Shown: piece by piece, positions 16,972 through 24,858 of the stretch
How the letters are laid out: every line of letters starts with the position of its first letter
How positions within the stretch are numbered: the first letter of the stretch is position 1
Assembly: GCF_002876705.1 (NCBI RefSeq)
Contig: NZ_MDAG01000020.1
Coordinates: 1 to 64,000 of the forward strand
Length of the DNA: 64,000 nt
Source: Enterovibrio norvegicus_B
GTDB lineage: Bacteria; Pseudomonadota; Gammaproteobacteria; Enterobacterales; Vibrionaceae
Reading direction: 5' to 3'
Notes under the pieces: generated by a model
Seen by the model: only the letters and a program-made list of their open reading frames with translations
Told to the model about the DNA's origin: nothing
Database searches by the model: none
Made by a program: the position numbers and the translations under genes

Positions 16972-18699
16972 ATGGATTTGAAAACAATTACCTACCTCGT
17001 AGTAGGGGCGACATTTGTCCTGTATATCGCGATTGCAATTTGGGCGCGAGCAGGGTCGACAAAAGAATTCTATGTTGCGGGCGGTGGCGTTCATCCTATC
17101 GCCAACGGCATGGCGACAGCAGCGGACTGGATGTCTGCGGCGTCATTTATCTCCATGGCAGGTTTGATCGCTTTCATGGGCTACGGCGGCTCGGTCTTCC
17201 TGATGGGTTGGACCGGCGGCTACGTACTTCTTGCACTTCTTCTCGCACCTTACCTTCGTAAATTCGGCAAGTTTACCGTGCCAGAGTTTATCGGTGAGCG
17301 CTTCTACTCCAACACGGCACGCATTGTTGCTGTTGCCTGTCTGATCATCGCTTCTATTACCTACGTTATCGGTCAGATGAAAGGTGTTGGTGTTGCATTC
17401 GGTCGCTTCCTTGAAGTGGACTACGCAACGGGTCTTGGCATTGGTATGTGTATCGTATTCATCTACGCCGTTATGGGTGGCATGAAAGGGATCACGTACA
17501 CCCAGATTGCACAGTATTGTGTACTTATTTTGGCGTACACCATTCCTGCGGTATTTATCTCTCTGCAACTGACAGGCAACCCACTGCCACAGATTGGTTT
17601 AGGCAGCACAATGGTAGGGACGGATCAGTATCTGCTCGACCGGCTTGATCAGGTGGTGACCGAACTCGGGTTTACGGAGTACACCACAACCTCTCGGGGA
17701 GACACGTTAAACATGTTTGTTTACACCCTGTCTCTGATGATTGGTACGGCGGGTCTGCCACACGTTATCATCCGCTTCTTCACCGTACCAAAAGTGCGTG
17801 ATGCACGAACGTCTGCAGGTTGGGCACTGTTCTTCATCGCGATTTTGTACACCACGGCTCCAGCAGTGGCAGCAATGGCACGTATCAACCTGATGGACAC
17901 GGTTAACCCGGCGCCAGGTCAGCATCTTGCGTATGACGAGCGTCCTGATTGGTTTAAAAACTGGGAGAAAACGGGCCTTCTTGGTTTTGATGACAAAAAC
18001 AACGACGGCAAGATCCAGTACACCTCAAGCGCAGAAACCAACGAGCTGAAAGTTGACCGTGACATCATGGTTCTTGCGAACCCTGAAATCTCGAAACTTC
18101 CAAACTGGGTGATTGCACTGGTTGCCGCAGGTGGTTTGGCAGCAGCACTGTCTACCGCAGCAGGCCTTCTACTCGCTATCTCGTCGGCGGTTTCGCATGA
18201 CTTGATAAAAGGGGTTATCAACCCATCAATAACCGAAAAATCGGAGCTACGGGCAAGTCGAATAGCCATGGTATTCGCCATCTTGGTGGCCGGGTATCTC
18301 GGGCTCAATCCGCCTGGCTTTGCCGCCGGTACGGTCGCACTCGCCTTCGGCTTAGCAGGGTCCTCAATCTTCCCTGCCTTGATGATGGGTATCTTCTCGA
18401 AGACCATCAACAAAGAAGGCGCGATTGCGGGCATGATTGCAGGTATCAGTGTCACGCTGTTCTACGTATTCCAACACAAAGGCATCTTGTTTGTTGCTGA
18501 TTGGAAATACCTACAAGATTGGGGCAGCAACTGGTTCTTCGGGATCGAACCAAACGCGTTTGGTGCAATCGGCGCAATGTTCAACTTCGCTATCGCTATC
18601 TTGGTATCTCGCGTAACCGCAGATACACCAGAAGAAGTGAAAGAATTGGTAGAAAGTGTTCGCGTACCAACAGGTGCAGGTGACGCTCAATCTCACTAA
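16972..18699 (+). CDS. actP: Sodium:solute symporter, ActP-like acetate permease
   Basis: Inner-membrane carrier of the SSS family, 575 residues, about 13 membrane segments. It probably imports acetate or other short-chain monocarboxylates with Na+. The N-terminal core (EFYVAGGGVHPIANGMATAAD) and GLPHVIIRFFTVP are typical. The hydrophilic insert at about 315-375 holds DKNNDGKIQ (341-349), which resembles the first nine positions of an EF-hand calcium loop but lacks the usual acidic residue at position 12. It lies after the DUF4212 subunit gene. The stop codon is inside the first copy of a tandem heptamer array. The acetate assignment rests on the crbR/crbS/acs neighbours, not on sequence alone. 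Confidence 0.88.
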   Translation: MDLKTITYLVVGATFVLYIAIAIWARAGSTKEFYVAGGGVHPIANGMATAADWMSAASFISMAGLIAFMGYGGSVFLMGWTGGYVLLALLLAPYLRKFGKFTVPEFIGERFYSNTARIVAVACLIIASITYVIGQMKGVGVAFGRFLEVDYATGLGIGMCIVFIYAVMGGMKGITYTQIAQYCVLILAYTIPAVFISLQLTGNPLPQIGLGSTMVGTDQYLLDRLDQVVTELGFTEYTTTSRGDTLNMFVYTLSLMIGTAGLPHVIIRFFTVPKVRDARTSAGWALFFIAILYTTAPAVAAMARINLMDTVNPAPGQHLAYDERPDWFKNWEKTGLLGFDDKNNDGKIQYTSSAETNELKVDRDIMVLANPEISKLPNWVIALVAAGGLAAALSTAAGLLLAISSAVSHDLIKGVINPSITEKSELRASRIAMVFAILVAGYLGLNPPGFAAGTVALAFGLAGSSIFPALMMGIFSKTINKEGAIAGMIAGISVTLFYVFQHKGILFVADWKYLQDWGSNWFFGIEPNAFGAIGAMFNFAIAILVSRVTADTPEEVKELVESVRVPTGAGDAQSH

Positions 18700-18728
18700 G
18701 CACTAAGCACTAAGCACTAAGCACTAAG
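18694..18728. repeat. Tandem heptamer CACTAAG x5
   Basis: Five exact head-to-tail copies of CACTAAG. The first contains the actP stop codon (18697-18699). Seven is not a multiple of three, so the array puts stops in all three frames. Two related CACTAAGA units also occur at 24775-24792. Confidence 0.95.
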
Positions 18729-18888
18729 ACAATGTTCGTCGCGGTTCTCTATAGACGTTCGCGCCATAGAGAATCCGCTGAACAGACTCTCCACCCCCTC
18801 TTGCAGCAGGGCGATGACGTTGCAAGAGGCAAAAGAGAGATAGAAGCATCACGTAACGACGAAAAAGCCCCGCCTTGGGGCTTTTTTT
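18729..18888 (+). ncRNA. Structured actP 3' region, candidate 3'-UTR small RNA
   Basis: Three hairpins in series: CGGTTCTCTAT with ATAGAGAATCCG (18742-18777), CCTCTTGCA with TGCAAGAGG (18797-18829), and a Rho-independent terminator (18863-18888). This layout resembles small RNAs released from mRNA 3' ends. No promoter or expression evidence is available, so it may only be a decorated 3' UTR. Confidence 0.3.
18863..18888 (+). terminator. actP terminator
   Basis: AAAAGCCCC (18863-18871), loop GCCTT, GGGGCTTTT (18877-18885), with the T run continuing. Confidence 0.9.
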
Positions 18889-18928
18889 ATCACTCGGGTA
18901 CGGTATGTTGAGCCTTACTCAAGGATGA

Positions 18929-19447
18929 ATGTGGAAAAATCTCATTATTATGTTTAAAAACAAACACATTGTACTTGCGATGATTGTCGCACCCATCTTA
19001 GCCATCATTGCTTATTTTGGGGTTGATTTAGCCGTCAGTGAAAAAGCGCTTGTCGCGAAAGAAGGCGAAACCTACAAGCTCGCCGCTCGCTCGAATTGTC
19101 GATATACCAGTGGCCTTTGCACACTCGCCAATGGCGATTTTAAAATTCAATTACGTTCAGAACGCCTCACCGACAGTGAAGTCGTGATCAAACTTACATC
19201 AGATTTTATTCTTGATGGTGCCAAGATCAGCATCATGCAAAATAAAGAACAACCTTCATCCCCTGTCGACATGGAAAGTAACGGCGCTAACGGCACAGAG
19301 TGGATGGTTGATTTACCTGCGCCTACCAGTGAAGAAAGCGCACTCCAATTGGTCGTGAAATCAGAAGGGACGCTCTATTACGGCGAAACGCCAGCAACGT
19401 TCGTGGAATACAAAACGTACTTTTCAGACGATGAAAAAAGCCAGTAA
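18929..19447 (+). CDS. Membrane-anchored protein of unknown function
   Basis: 172 residues; not recognised. An N-terminal hydrophobic segment (about residues 14-36) follows a short basic start (KNKH), so it is probably a single-pass protein with the rest in the periplasm. The exported part is rich in beta-type alternation and has one Cys pair, NCRYTSGLC (about 56-63). It has no lipobox. The ATG at 18929 has AAGGA too close for an ideal site; ATG 18950 (MFKNKHIV) is an alternative start and may be the real one. It lies between actP and the convergent sensor kinase cluster and has terminators on both sides, so it is a single-gene unit. Confidence 0.72.
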   Translation: MWKNLIIMFKNKHIVLAMIVAPILAIIAYFGVDLAVSEKALVAKEGETYKLAARSNCRYTSGLCTLANGDFKIQLRSERLTDSEVVIKLTSDFILDGAKISIMQNKEQPSSPVDMESNGANGTEWMVDLPAPTSEESALQLVVKSEGTLYYGETPATFVEYKTYFSDDEKSQ

Positions 19448-19457
19448 ACATACTGGC
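19434..19457 (-). terminator. Terminator for the crbS transcript
   Basis: GCCAGTA (19440-19446), AACA, TACTGGC (19451-19457). Read on the minus strand it is followed by six T (complement of 19434-19439). It overlaps the stop codon of the convergent 172-residue gene. Confidence 0.65.
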
Positions 19458-19538
19458 TCTGACTTTCTTCGCTCGGATCTGCTGTTCACGTCAAGCAAGA
19501 CACGATGAACAGTGTTTAGAGAAGACATATCCTTATCA

Positions 19539-19564
19539 GCGCGCGTTTAAGCGCGCATTTTTTT
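19539..19564 (+). terminator. Terminator for the 172-residue protein gene
   Basis: GCGCGC (19539-19544), loop GTTTAA, GCGCGC (19551-19556), then seven T (19558-19564). Confidence 0.8.
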
Positions 19565-19616
19565 CTGCATGTGACGACCTCATGCTATGCGCAGAGATAC
19601 ATAGTAGTAACACCGG

Positions 19617-19829
19617 TCACACCAAGTACAACTTGGCAGCGGCAATCACTGCGGCAATCCGCGCTTCATGCTCTTGCTCGGTCATCCAAAACGTCACATC
19701 CATCCAACCATCAGTGCCCATGAGGGCTAACTCGGTGAGTTGAATATCAGCAGTAACGGGATCCCATTGACCTTCGGCGCGGATCAAGCCGACTTCGGTA
19801 TCTAATCGAGGGATCGAAAACACTTCCAT
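19617..19829 (-). CDS. Small protein of unknown function coupled to the sensor kinase
   Basis: 70 residues, not assigned to a family I can name. It is acidic, with no signal peptide or membrane segment, and has a C-terminal helix (EQEHEARIAAVIAAAKLYLV). The start ATG lies one base past the crbS stop codon. AAGGAGTG at the crbS 3' end serves as its ribosome binding site, so translation is coupled to the kinase. A real gene is supported by this spacing and by the absence of other coding frames here. A role in acetate signalling is a guess from position only. Confidence 0.7.
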   Translation of the reverse strand: MEVFSIPRLDTEVGLIRAEGQWDPVTADIQLTELALMGTDGWMDVTFWMTEQEHEARIAAVIAAAKLYLV

Positions 19830-19830
19830 C

Positions 19831-22800
19831 TTAGCTCACTCCTTGTTGAAGTAATGCGCGTAACTTCAGCGGCTTCACAGGTTTAGCAATATACCCGAAA
19901 CCTTTGGCTCGAATGCATTGCTGCGTTTCTTGCGTTCTGTCTGCGGTAATGATGGCACCATAAAAGGCATCCCCCAGCAAACGTCGACATTCTTGAAGGA
20001 CATCTAACCCAGTCAATGAAGGCGCGAGGTGGTAGTCACTCAATATAAAGTCAGGCAACCAATCATGCTGGAAACACGCGACGACCTCATCCAGATCCTC
20101 TGCGACTTTCACTTCGCAACCCCAGCGAGATAACAAACTTTCCATGCCTGCCAAGATGTCCCTTTCATTATCCACACACAGCACACGAACCCCAGCCAGT
20201 TGCATACTATTTTTTGGTGCTGCATCAGCCTCAACCCCTGTGTCACACACCTGAGGCATCACTGTTGTCACATGCGCGGTAATGGAAAAAACCGTGCCTT
20301 TACCCGGCCAAGAACGAAGATCCAATGATTGATTTAAGATCCTGCTGATCCCGCGCGCAATCGCAAGACCTAACCCCAATCCCAATTCAGCGCCCTTTCG
20401 ATCAATGCGCGTAAATTCATCGAAGATATCTTGTTGCCTGTCTTCAGGGATCCCCGGCCCGTTATCCCACACCTCAATGCTGCACTCATCGCCTCGACGA
20501 CGCACACCCAGCAGTACACGCCCATCAGGGTTATATCGAAACGCATTGGTCAGGAAGTTTTGCAGCACACGACGAAGAAGACGGCGATCGGAACGAATGC
20601 GTAACCCTGTTGGCAGTACTTTGAATTGCACCCCTTGCTCGTTGGCAATCATGCCAAACTCTGCCGCCAGTGTTGAAAACACCTCATCCAAATCGAAGTC
20701 GGTGATTTGTGCCTTCATTTTCCCGGACTCTAAACGGGAGATATCCAGCAAATCGCCGATCAAATCCTCAGCGGCACCGAGAGCACTTTCAATGTGCCCT
20801 GACATCTTCTGCACATCTTGATCTTGTGCCATTTCATTGAGCGAAGAGGCAAACAAGCGCGCGGCGTTCAGTGGTTGCATTAAATCGTGGCTTACCGCAG
20901 CCAATAAGCGGCTTTTAGATTGCGAGGCATGCTCTGCTTTGTTGGTCGCACTGATCAGACGTCGGTTTAGTGATTCCAATTCCTGTGTACGGGCAATAAC
21001 GCGTGCTTCGAGGGTTTCATTGGACTGTTTCAATGCTTCTTCCGCATCTCGGAACGCCGTGATGTCAGTAAAACTCATCACGAATCCGCCGCCCGGCATG
21101 GGGTTCCCCTGCACTTCGATAACCCGTCCATCGGGATGAACACGGGACGAAGTATGAGGCGAGCCTTGGCGCAAATACGAAACACGTTTTGCTACGTGCG
21201 CTTCTATCTCACCAGGGCCACAAAGCCCTCGCTCCGCGTTATAACGCACCACATCAGCAATGGGTCTGCCGACTTGAATCAGATCCGGCGGGAATTTAAA
21301 AAGTTCAACATAACGCTGGTTCCACGCCACCAGCCGCAGTTGTTTATCCACCACCGAAATACCTTGGCTGATGTGTTCGATCGCCCCTTGCAATAGGCCA
21401 CGGCTAAAATCGAAGAGCTCCGACGCTTCATCAACAATGGTCGCGATTTCTTCAAGTTGCATGTTGCGGCCTTGCAGCGCGGAGGTCAGCACTAATTTCG
21501 CTGACGATGCACCAAACACACCCGCTAATACACGCTCTGTGTGACGGATCAATGCTGCACTGGCTTGTTGTTGTGGCAGCAAAGTTTCACCGCGTTGCTC
21601 ACCAAACGTGCGGAAGGTTTGCCGCATGCGTGTTCGGCCAACAAATCGCGCCGCGAGCATTTCCAATTCCGCCACGGTGACACGGCTTTGGTACAAGCTG
21701 CTGTCATCGCCTTCGGGCAGCGGTGTCCCCACAAAACTCGCAGCTTGTAAGCGCTCGCTGAGGGACGGGCGCGTTGCCATCGACACCCCAACAAAGCACG
21801 CGGTATTGACCATCAAACTCAGCACCATCCCCCAATCAACCGCGCTTAAATCACGGAAAAATGGCAGTGCTGGCGGTTCCAAAAGCCAAAGTACGAGGTT
21901 GGTCTCTGCCGTGCCAGCCAGCATGCCGGTTTGCGTCATGAGCGTCATCAACCAAACGATGAAACCCGACACTAAACCAGCATAAACACCCTTCTTATTG
22001 GCCTGACGCCAATAGATCCCCGCCACCAATGGCGGCGCAAACTGGGCAATAGCAGCAAAAGATAAAAAGCCAATGGCAGAGAGTGAAGGCACTTCAAGAA
22101 TAAGCTGATAAAAGCCCCACGCAGCAATCAGCAGGAAGAAAATCAACGCACGGCGAACATTCAACAACAGACCAGAGAACTGCGTGAAATTGCGGTTTGA
22201 AATACGCATTCTTCGCAGTAATTGTGGCAAGACAAGGTCGTTAGACACCATGATCGCAAGCGCAATGGTCGAGACAATCACCATGCCACTCGCAGCGGAT
22301 GCACCGCCTAAAAAGGCCAACAGCGCTATGCCATCATTGCCTGTCGATAAGGGGAGTTGGATAACATGAGTATCTGCCGAGAACTGCGGCAAAAAGACTT
22401 GCCCTGCATAGGCTAACGGCAAGACAAACACACCCATCAGCAACAAATACAAAGGGAATACCCAGCGCGCCGTATGTAAATCTTGTGCGCGTGCGTTTTC
22501 CACCACCATGGTGTGAAACTGCCTTGGCAAACAGATAATGGCCGCCATGGTGAGCAGCGTATGAACCAACAATGCCCCCCAATTGGGTGGACCTACAACA
22601 CCGGTTTCTGCCAACGAAGGTAAGTCTATATCCGTTTCAAGCAACATGCTGACGGCAAACAAACCCACCACCAAAAACGCCACCAGCTTGACGATAGATT
22701 CAAACGCCACCGCCATCATCATGCCACGGTGGTGCTCGGTAGAATCAATGTGTCTTGTACCAAAAAGTACCGTAAACATGGCCAGTGATACACACACTAG

Positions 22801-23295
22801 CCACGTGATCTGCCCTTGGTCTAAGCCTGCATCTTTGCCAATATTGGGGGCGATAACATCTAGCCCCATGGTGATCCCACGAAGCTGAAGGGCGATGTAC
22901 GGCAAAATACCGACAACGGCGATCACGGTGACCAGCACCGCTAAGCCTTGTGATTTTCCGTATCGTGCCGCGATAAAGTCAGCAATCGAGGTGATGTGCT
23001 CGCGCTTGGCAATCAAAATGATCCGCGCAAGAAAGCGCCAACCTATGGTGAACACCAGTATGGGGGCGAGATAAATAGGAAGGAATGACCAAGGCTGACT
23101 GGATGCCTGCCCCACCGTGCCAAAAAAGGTCCAAGAGGTACAGTATACCGCGATAGAAAGGCTATAAATCCACGGTCGCCAGCCTCGAAGCCAGCGCGGG
23201 CGATTGTCGCCATACCATGCGATTAAAAACAAAACCCCGAGGTAAGCCAGCGCCACGGGCACCACGATCCATCCAGCTGACATAATCCCTTCCAT
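19831..23295 (-). CDS. crbS: Transporter-fused hybrid sensor kinase, CrbS type
   Basis: Membrane sensor of 1154 residues. The N-terminal ~500 residues are an SSS (Na+/solute symporter) domain. A linker around 540-630 matches the position of the STAC domain of this family. It is followed by a PAS domain (about 640-760), a coiled coil, the HisKA domain with phospho-accepting His803 (SHDLMQP), a HATPase domain (DNGPGIPE, GLGLGLAIARG), and a C-terminal receiver with Asp1087 (ILSDYHL). In Vibrio cholerae and Pseudomonas, CrbS works with CrbR to induce acs. The ATG at 23283 (MSAGWIVV) has GGAAGGG just before it and may be the true start. It is followed by the coupled 70-residue ORF. The kinase and regulator genes are separated here by about 3.6 kb. 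Confidence 0.9.
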   Translation of the reverse strand: MEGIMSAGWIVVPVALAYLGVLFLIAWYGDNRPRWLRGWRPWIYSLSIAVYCTSWTFFGTVGQASSQPWSFLPIYLAPILVFTIGWRFLARIILIAKREHITSIADFIAARYGKSQGLAVLVTVIAVVGILPYIALQLRGITMGLDVIAPNIGKDAGLDQGQITWLVCVSLAMFTVLFGTRHIDSTEHHRGMMMAVAFESIVKLVAFLVVGLFAVSMLLETDIDLPSLAETGVVGPPNWGALLVHTLLTMAAIICLPRQFHTMVVENARAQDLHTARWVFPLYLLLMGVFVLPLAYAGQVFLPQFSADTHVIQLPLSTGNDGIALLAFLGGASAASGMVIVSTIALAIMVSNDLVLPQLLRRMRISNRNFTQFSGLLLNVRRALIFFLLIAAWGFYQLILEVPSLSAIGFLSFAAIAQFAPPLVAGIYWRQANKKGVYAGLVSGFIVWLMTLMTQTGMLAGTAETNLVLWLLEPPALPFFRDLSAVDWGMVLSLMVNTACFVGVSMATRPSLSERLQAASFVGTPLPEGDDSSLYQSRVTVAELEMLAARFVGRTRMRQTFRTFGEQRGETLLPQQQASAALIRHTERVLAGVFGASSAKLVLTSALQGRNMQLEEIATIVDEASELFDFSRGLLQGAIEHISQGISVVDKQLRLVAWNQRYVELFKFPPDLIQVGRPIADVVRYNAERGLCGPGEIEAHVAKRVSYLRQGSPHTSSRVHPDGRVIEVQGNPMPGGGFVMSFTDITAFRDAEEALKQSNETLEARVIARTQELESLNRRLISATNKAEHASQSKSRLLAAVSHDLMQPLNAARLFASSLNEMAQDQDVQKMSGHIESALGAAEDLIGDLLDISRLESGKMKAQITDFDLDEVFSTLAAEFGMIANEQGVQFKVLPTGLRIRSDRRLLRRVLQNFLTNAFRYNPDGRVLLGVRRRGDECSIEVWDNGPGIPEDRQQDIFDEFTRIDRKGAELGLGLGLAIARGISRILNQSLDLRSWPGKGTVFSITAHVTTVMPQVCDTGVEADAAPKNSMQLAGVRVLCVDNERDILAGMESLLSRWGCEVKVAEDLDEVVACFQHDWLPDFILSDYHLAPSLTGLDVLQECRRLLGDAFYGAIITADRTQETQQCIRAKGFGYIAKPVKPLKLRALLQQGVS

Positions 23296-23483
23296 GAGAT
23301 GTCGTTATTTCAAGGTGTTGTTTACCACGCCGACATCGCGACAACAACGCGCTGCTTTATCCCCGTGAGCTAGCTCTCCTAAGTAATGCGACAAGCCAAC
23401 TCTATTCATCAAAGTGCATTTCCTGTCCTCTTCTCCTGAGCATTTCCATCATCAAAAACGTGCTCCGAGAATGGCAAGAACGA

Positions 23484-24659
23484 TCAGCCTGTTGCCTCCT
23501 CAGACGGCACTTCTTGTTTTGATGCTGGGAGCGATAAAAACAGAACAGGTAAACCAAATGCAGCCATCACGAAAAAGCTGCTTCCCGAGAAGGAAGAATA
23601 CAGCTCGCCACTGAGCATAGTGACCAGTGCCATCACAGCCCCTAGAGCCAGCGCATTGTATAACGCCTGCAATGCCATGATACGTTCTGCGGGCTGCTGC
23701 TGGATGTAACGCATGGCAGCGATGTGGGTAATACCAAACGTGAATCCGTGAAGAGATTGCGCCAAAATAAGCACGTTAACGTCTGTCGACCATGCGGTCA
23801 GCGTCCAACGAATGATGACGGAAAGCGCCGCCACACGGAACAATGTCTGCACCGACCAATCACCAAAAAAACGCGAACACACGGCAAACATCAACACTTC
23901 AACGCCAACCCCTAAGCTCCATAAATAGCCAACGGTTGAATCCGCCAGCCCTGACTCGGTCCAATGAATGGAGCTAAATGCATAGTAAGCAGCATGGCTA
24001 CTTTGCAGTAAGGAGACTATCACCATGAAAGTGATGACATGAGGCGCTTTTAGCACACTCAATAAGGGCGGGCGATCAGGTGCATCTGTTTCTTCCCCTT
24101 TGGGCGAAGGGTGAGGCGTCATCAAACTGAGCCCCCATCCCACCAGCATCGCCGTTGCAGCGACAGGCACAATCACACCCGCGCCAAACTCATCCACTAA
24201 ACGTCCCGTCACTGTCGAGCCCACAATAAATGCGATAGAGCCCCACACGCGAGCACGCCCATAGTCCAACAACTTACGGCGGTGGTAGTGGTTTGCAATG
24301 GCATCAGTAACAGGGATAGATGGGCCAATGACGCAATTGATGAAGACAGAAAGTGCCGAAAGCACGAACAAATTGGGGGATGCGGCAAGGTGAACAAACC
24401 CAGCAACCGCCCCAAGAAACGACAACCAACGAATGGCGGGGAGTAAATGTCGAGGCAAATGAAAGCGCGGCGTGATCGTCAGGTTCACCACGAAACGCGC
24501 CATGACGCCAGACCCTATCACAATACCAATGTCATCCGCCGATAACCCTAACCACGCCAACCACAGTGACCAAAAAGGCAAATACACGCCAAAAGAGAAG
24601 AAGAATGCACTGTAATAAAAAGAGAGCCAGCGATACGGCGAAGGTCGGAGAAGAGTCAA
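23484..24659 (-). CDS. MFS transporter, HcaT/phenylpropionate-permease-like
   Basis: Inner-membrane carrier of the major facilitator superfamily, 391 residues with 12 predicted membrane segments. It resembles the HcaT (3-phenylpropionate permease) branch: the N-terminus RWLSFYYSAFFFSFGVYLPFW and the FGITHIAAMRYIQQ stretch near 300 fit. The start codon is TTG at 24659, with AAGGA eight bases upstream and no in-frame ATG nearby. It is transcribed divergently from the DUF294 gene and is about 190 bases from crbS in the same orientation. The real substrate is not known; a carboxylate is plausible given the neighbours. Confidence 0.85.
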   Translation of the reverse strand: MTLLRPSPYRWLSFYYSAFFFSFGVYLPFWSLWLAWLGLSADDIGIVIGSGVMARFVVNLTITPRFHLPRHLLPAIRWLSFLGAVAGFVHLAASPNLFVLSALSVFINCVIGPSIPVTDAIANHYHRRKLLDYGRARVWGSIAFIVGSTVTGRLVDEFGAGVIVPVAATAMLVGWGLSLMTPHPSPKGEETDAPDRPPLLSVLKAPHVITFMVIVSLLQSSHAAYYAFSSIHWTESGLADSTVGYLWSLGVGVEVLMFAVCSRFFGDWSVQTLFRVAALSVIIRWTLTAWSTDVNVLILAQSLHGFTFGITHIAAMRYIQQQPAERIMALQALYNALALGAVMALVTMLSGELYSSFSGSSFFVMAAFGLPVLFLSLPASKQEVPSEEATG

Positions 24660-24747
24660 GACGGCAAATCCTTAGTGCCAACGAGGTGATGGCTATTTTG
24701 ACAGCGAACCGCCCAAGTTAACAGCGACTTTCTGGCTTAATATCTAG

Positions 24748-24756
24748 ACTAAAGTC
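24748..24756. promoter_or_regulatory. CTAAAG-core motif in the MFS/DUF294 divergent region
   Basis: ACTAAAGTC at 24748-24756, inside GACTAAAGTC (a GACT/AGTC inverted pair). It shares the core with sites before actP (16496, 16631) and acs (27374). Its proposed role as a CrbR site is inference. Confidence 0.35.
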
Positions 24757-24858
24757 GGCTGGTGAGCCTCTCAACACTAAGACACACTAAGACTAAATGT
24801 ACGAAGTAAGACCTCTGTTTTTGCGTGAAAAATATCGTCTCGCACCTTGGGAGTCTCT

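Noticed and set aside
17919..18455. 178-codon minus-strand frame inside actP
   Set aside because: Antisense to a well-supported symporter; no start signals.
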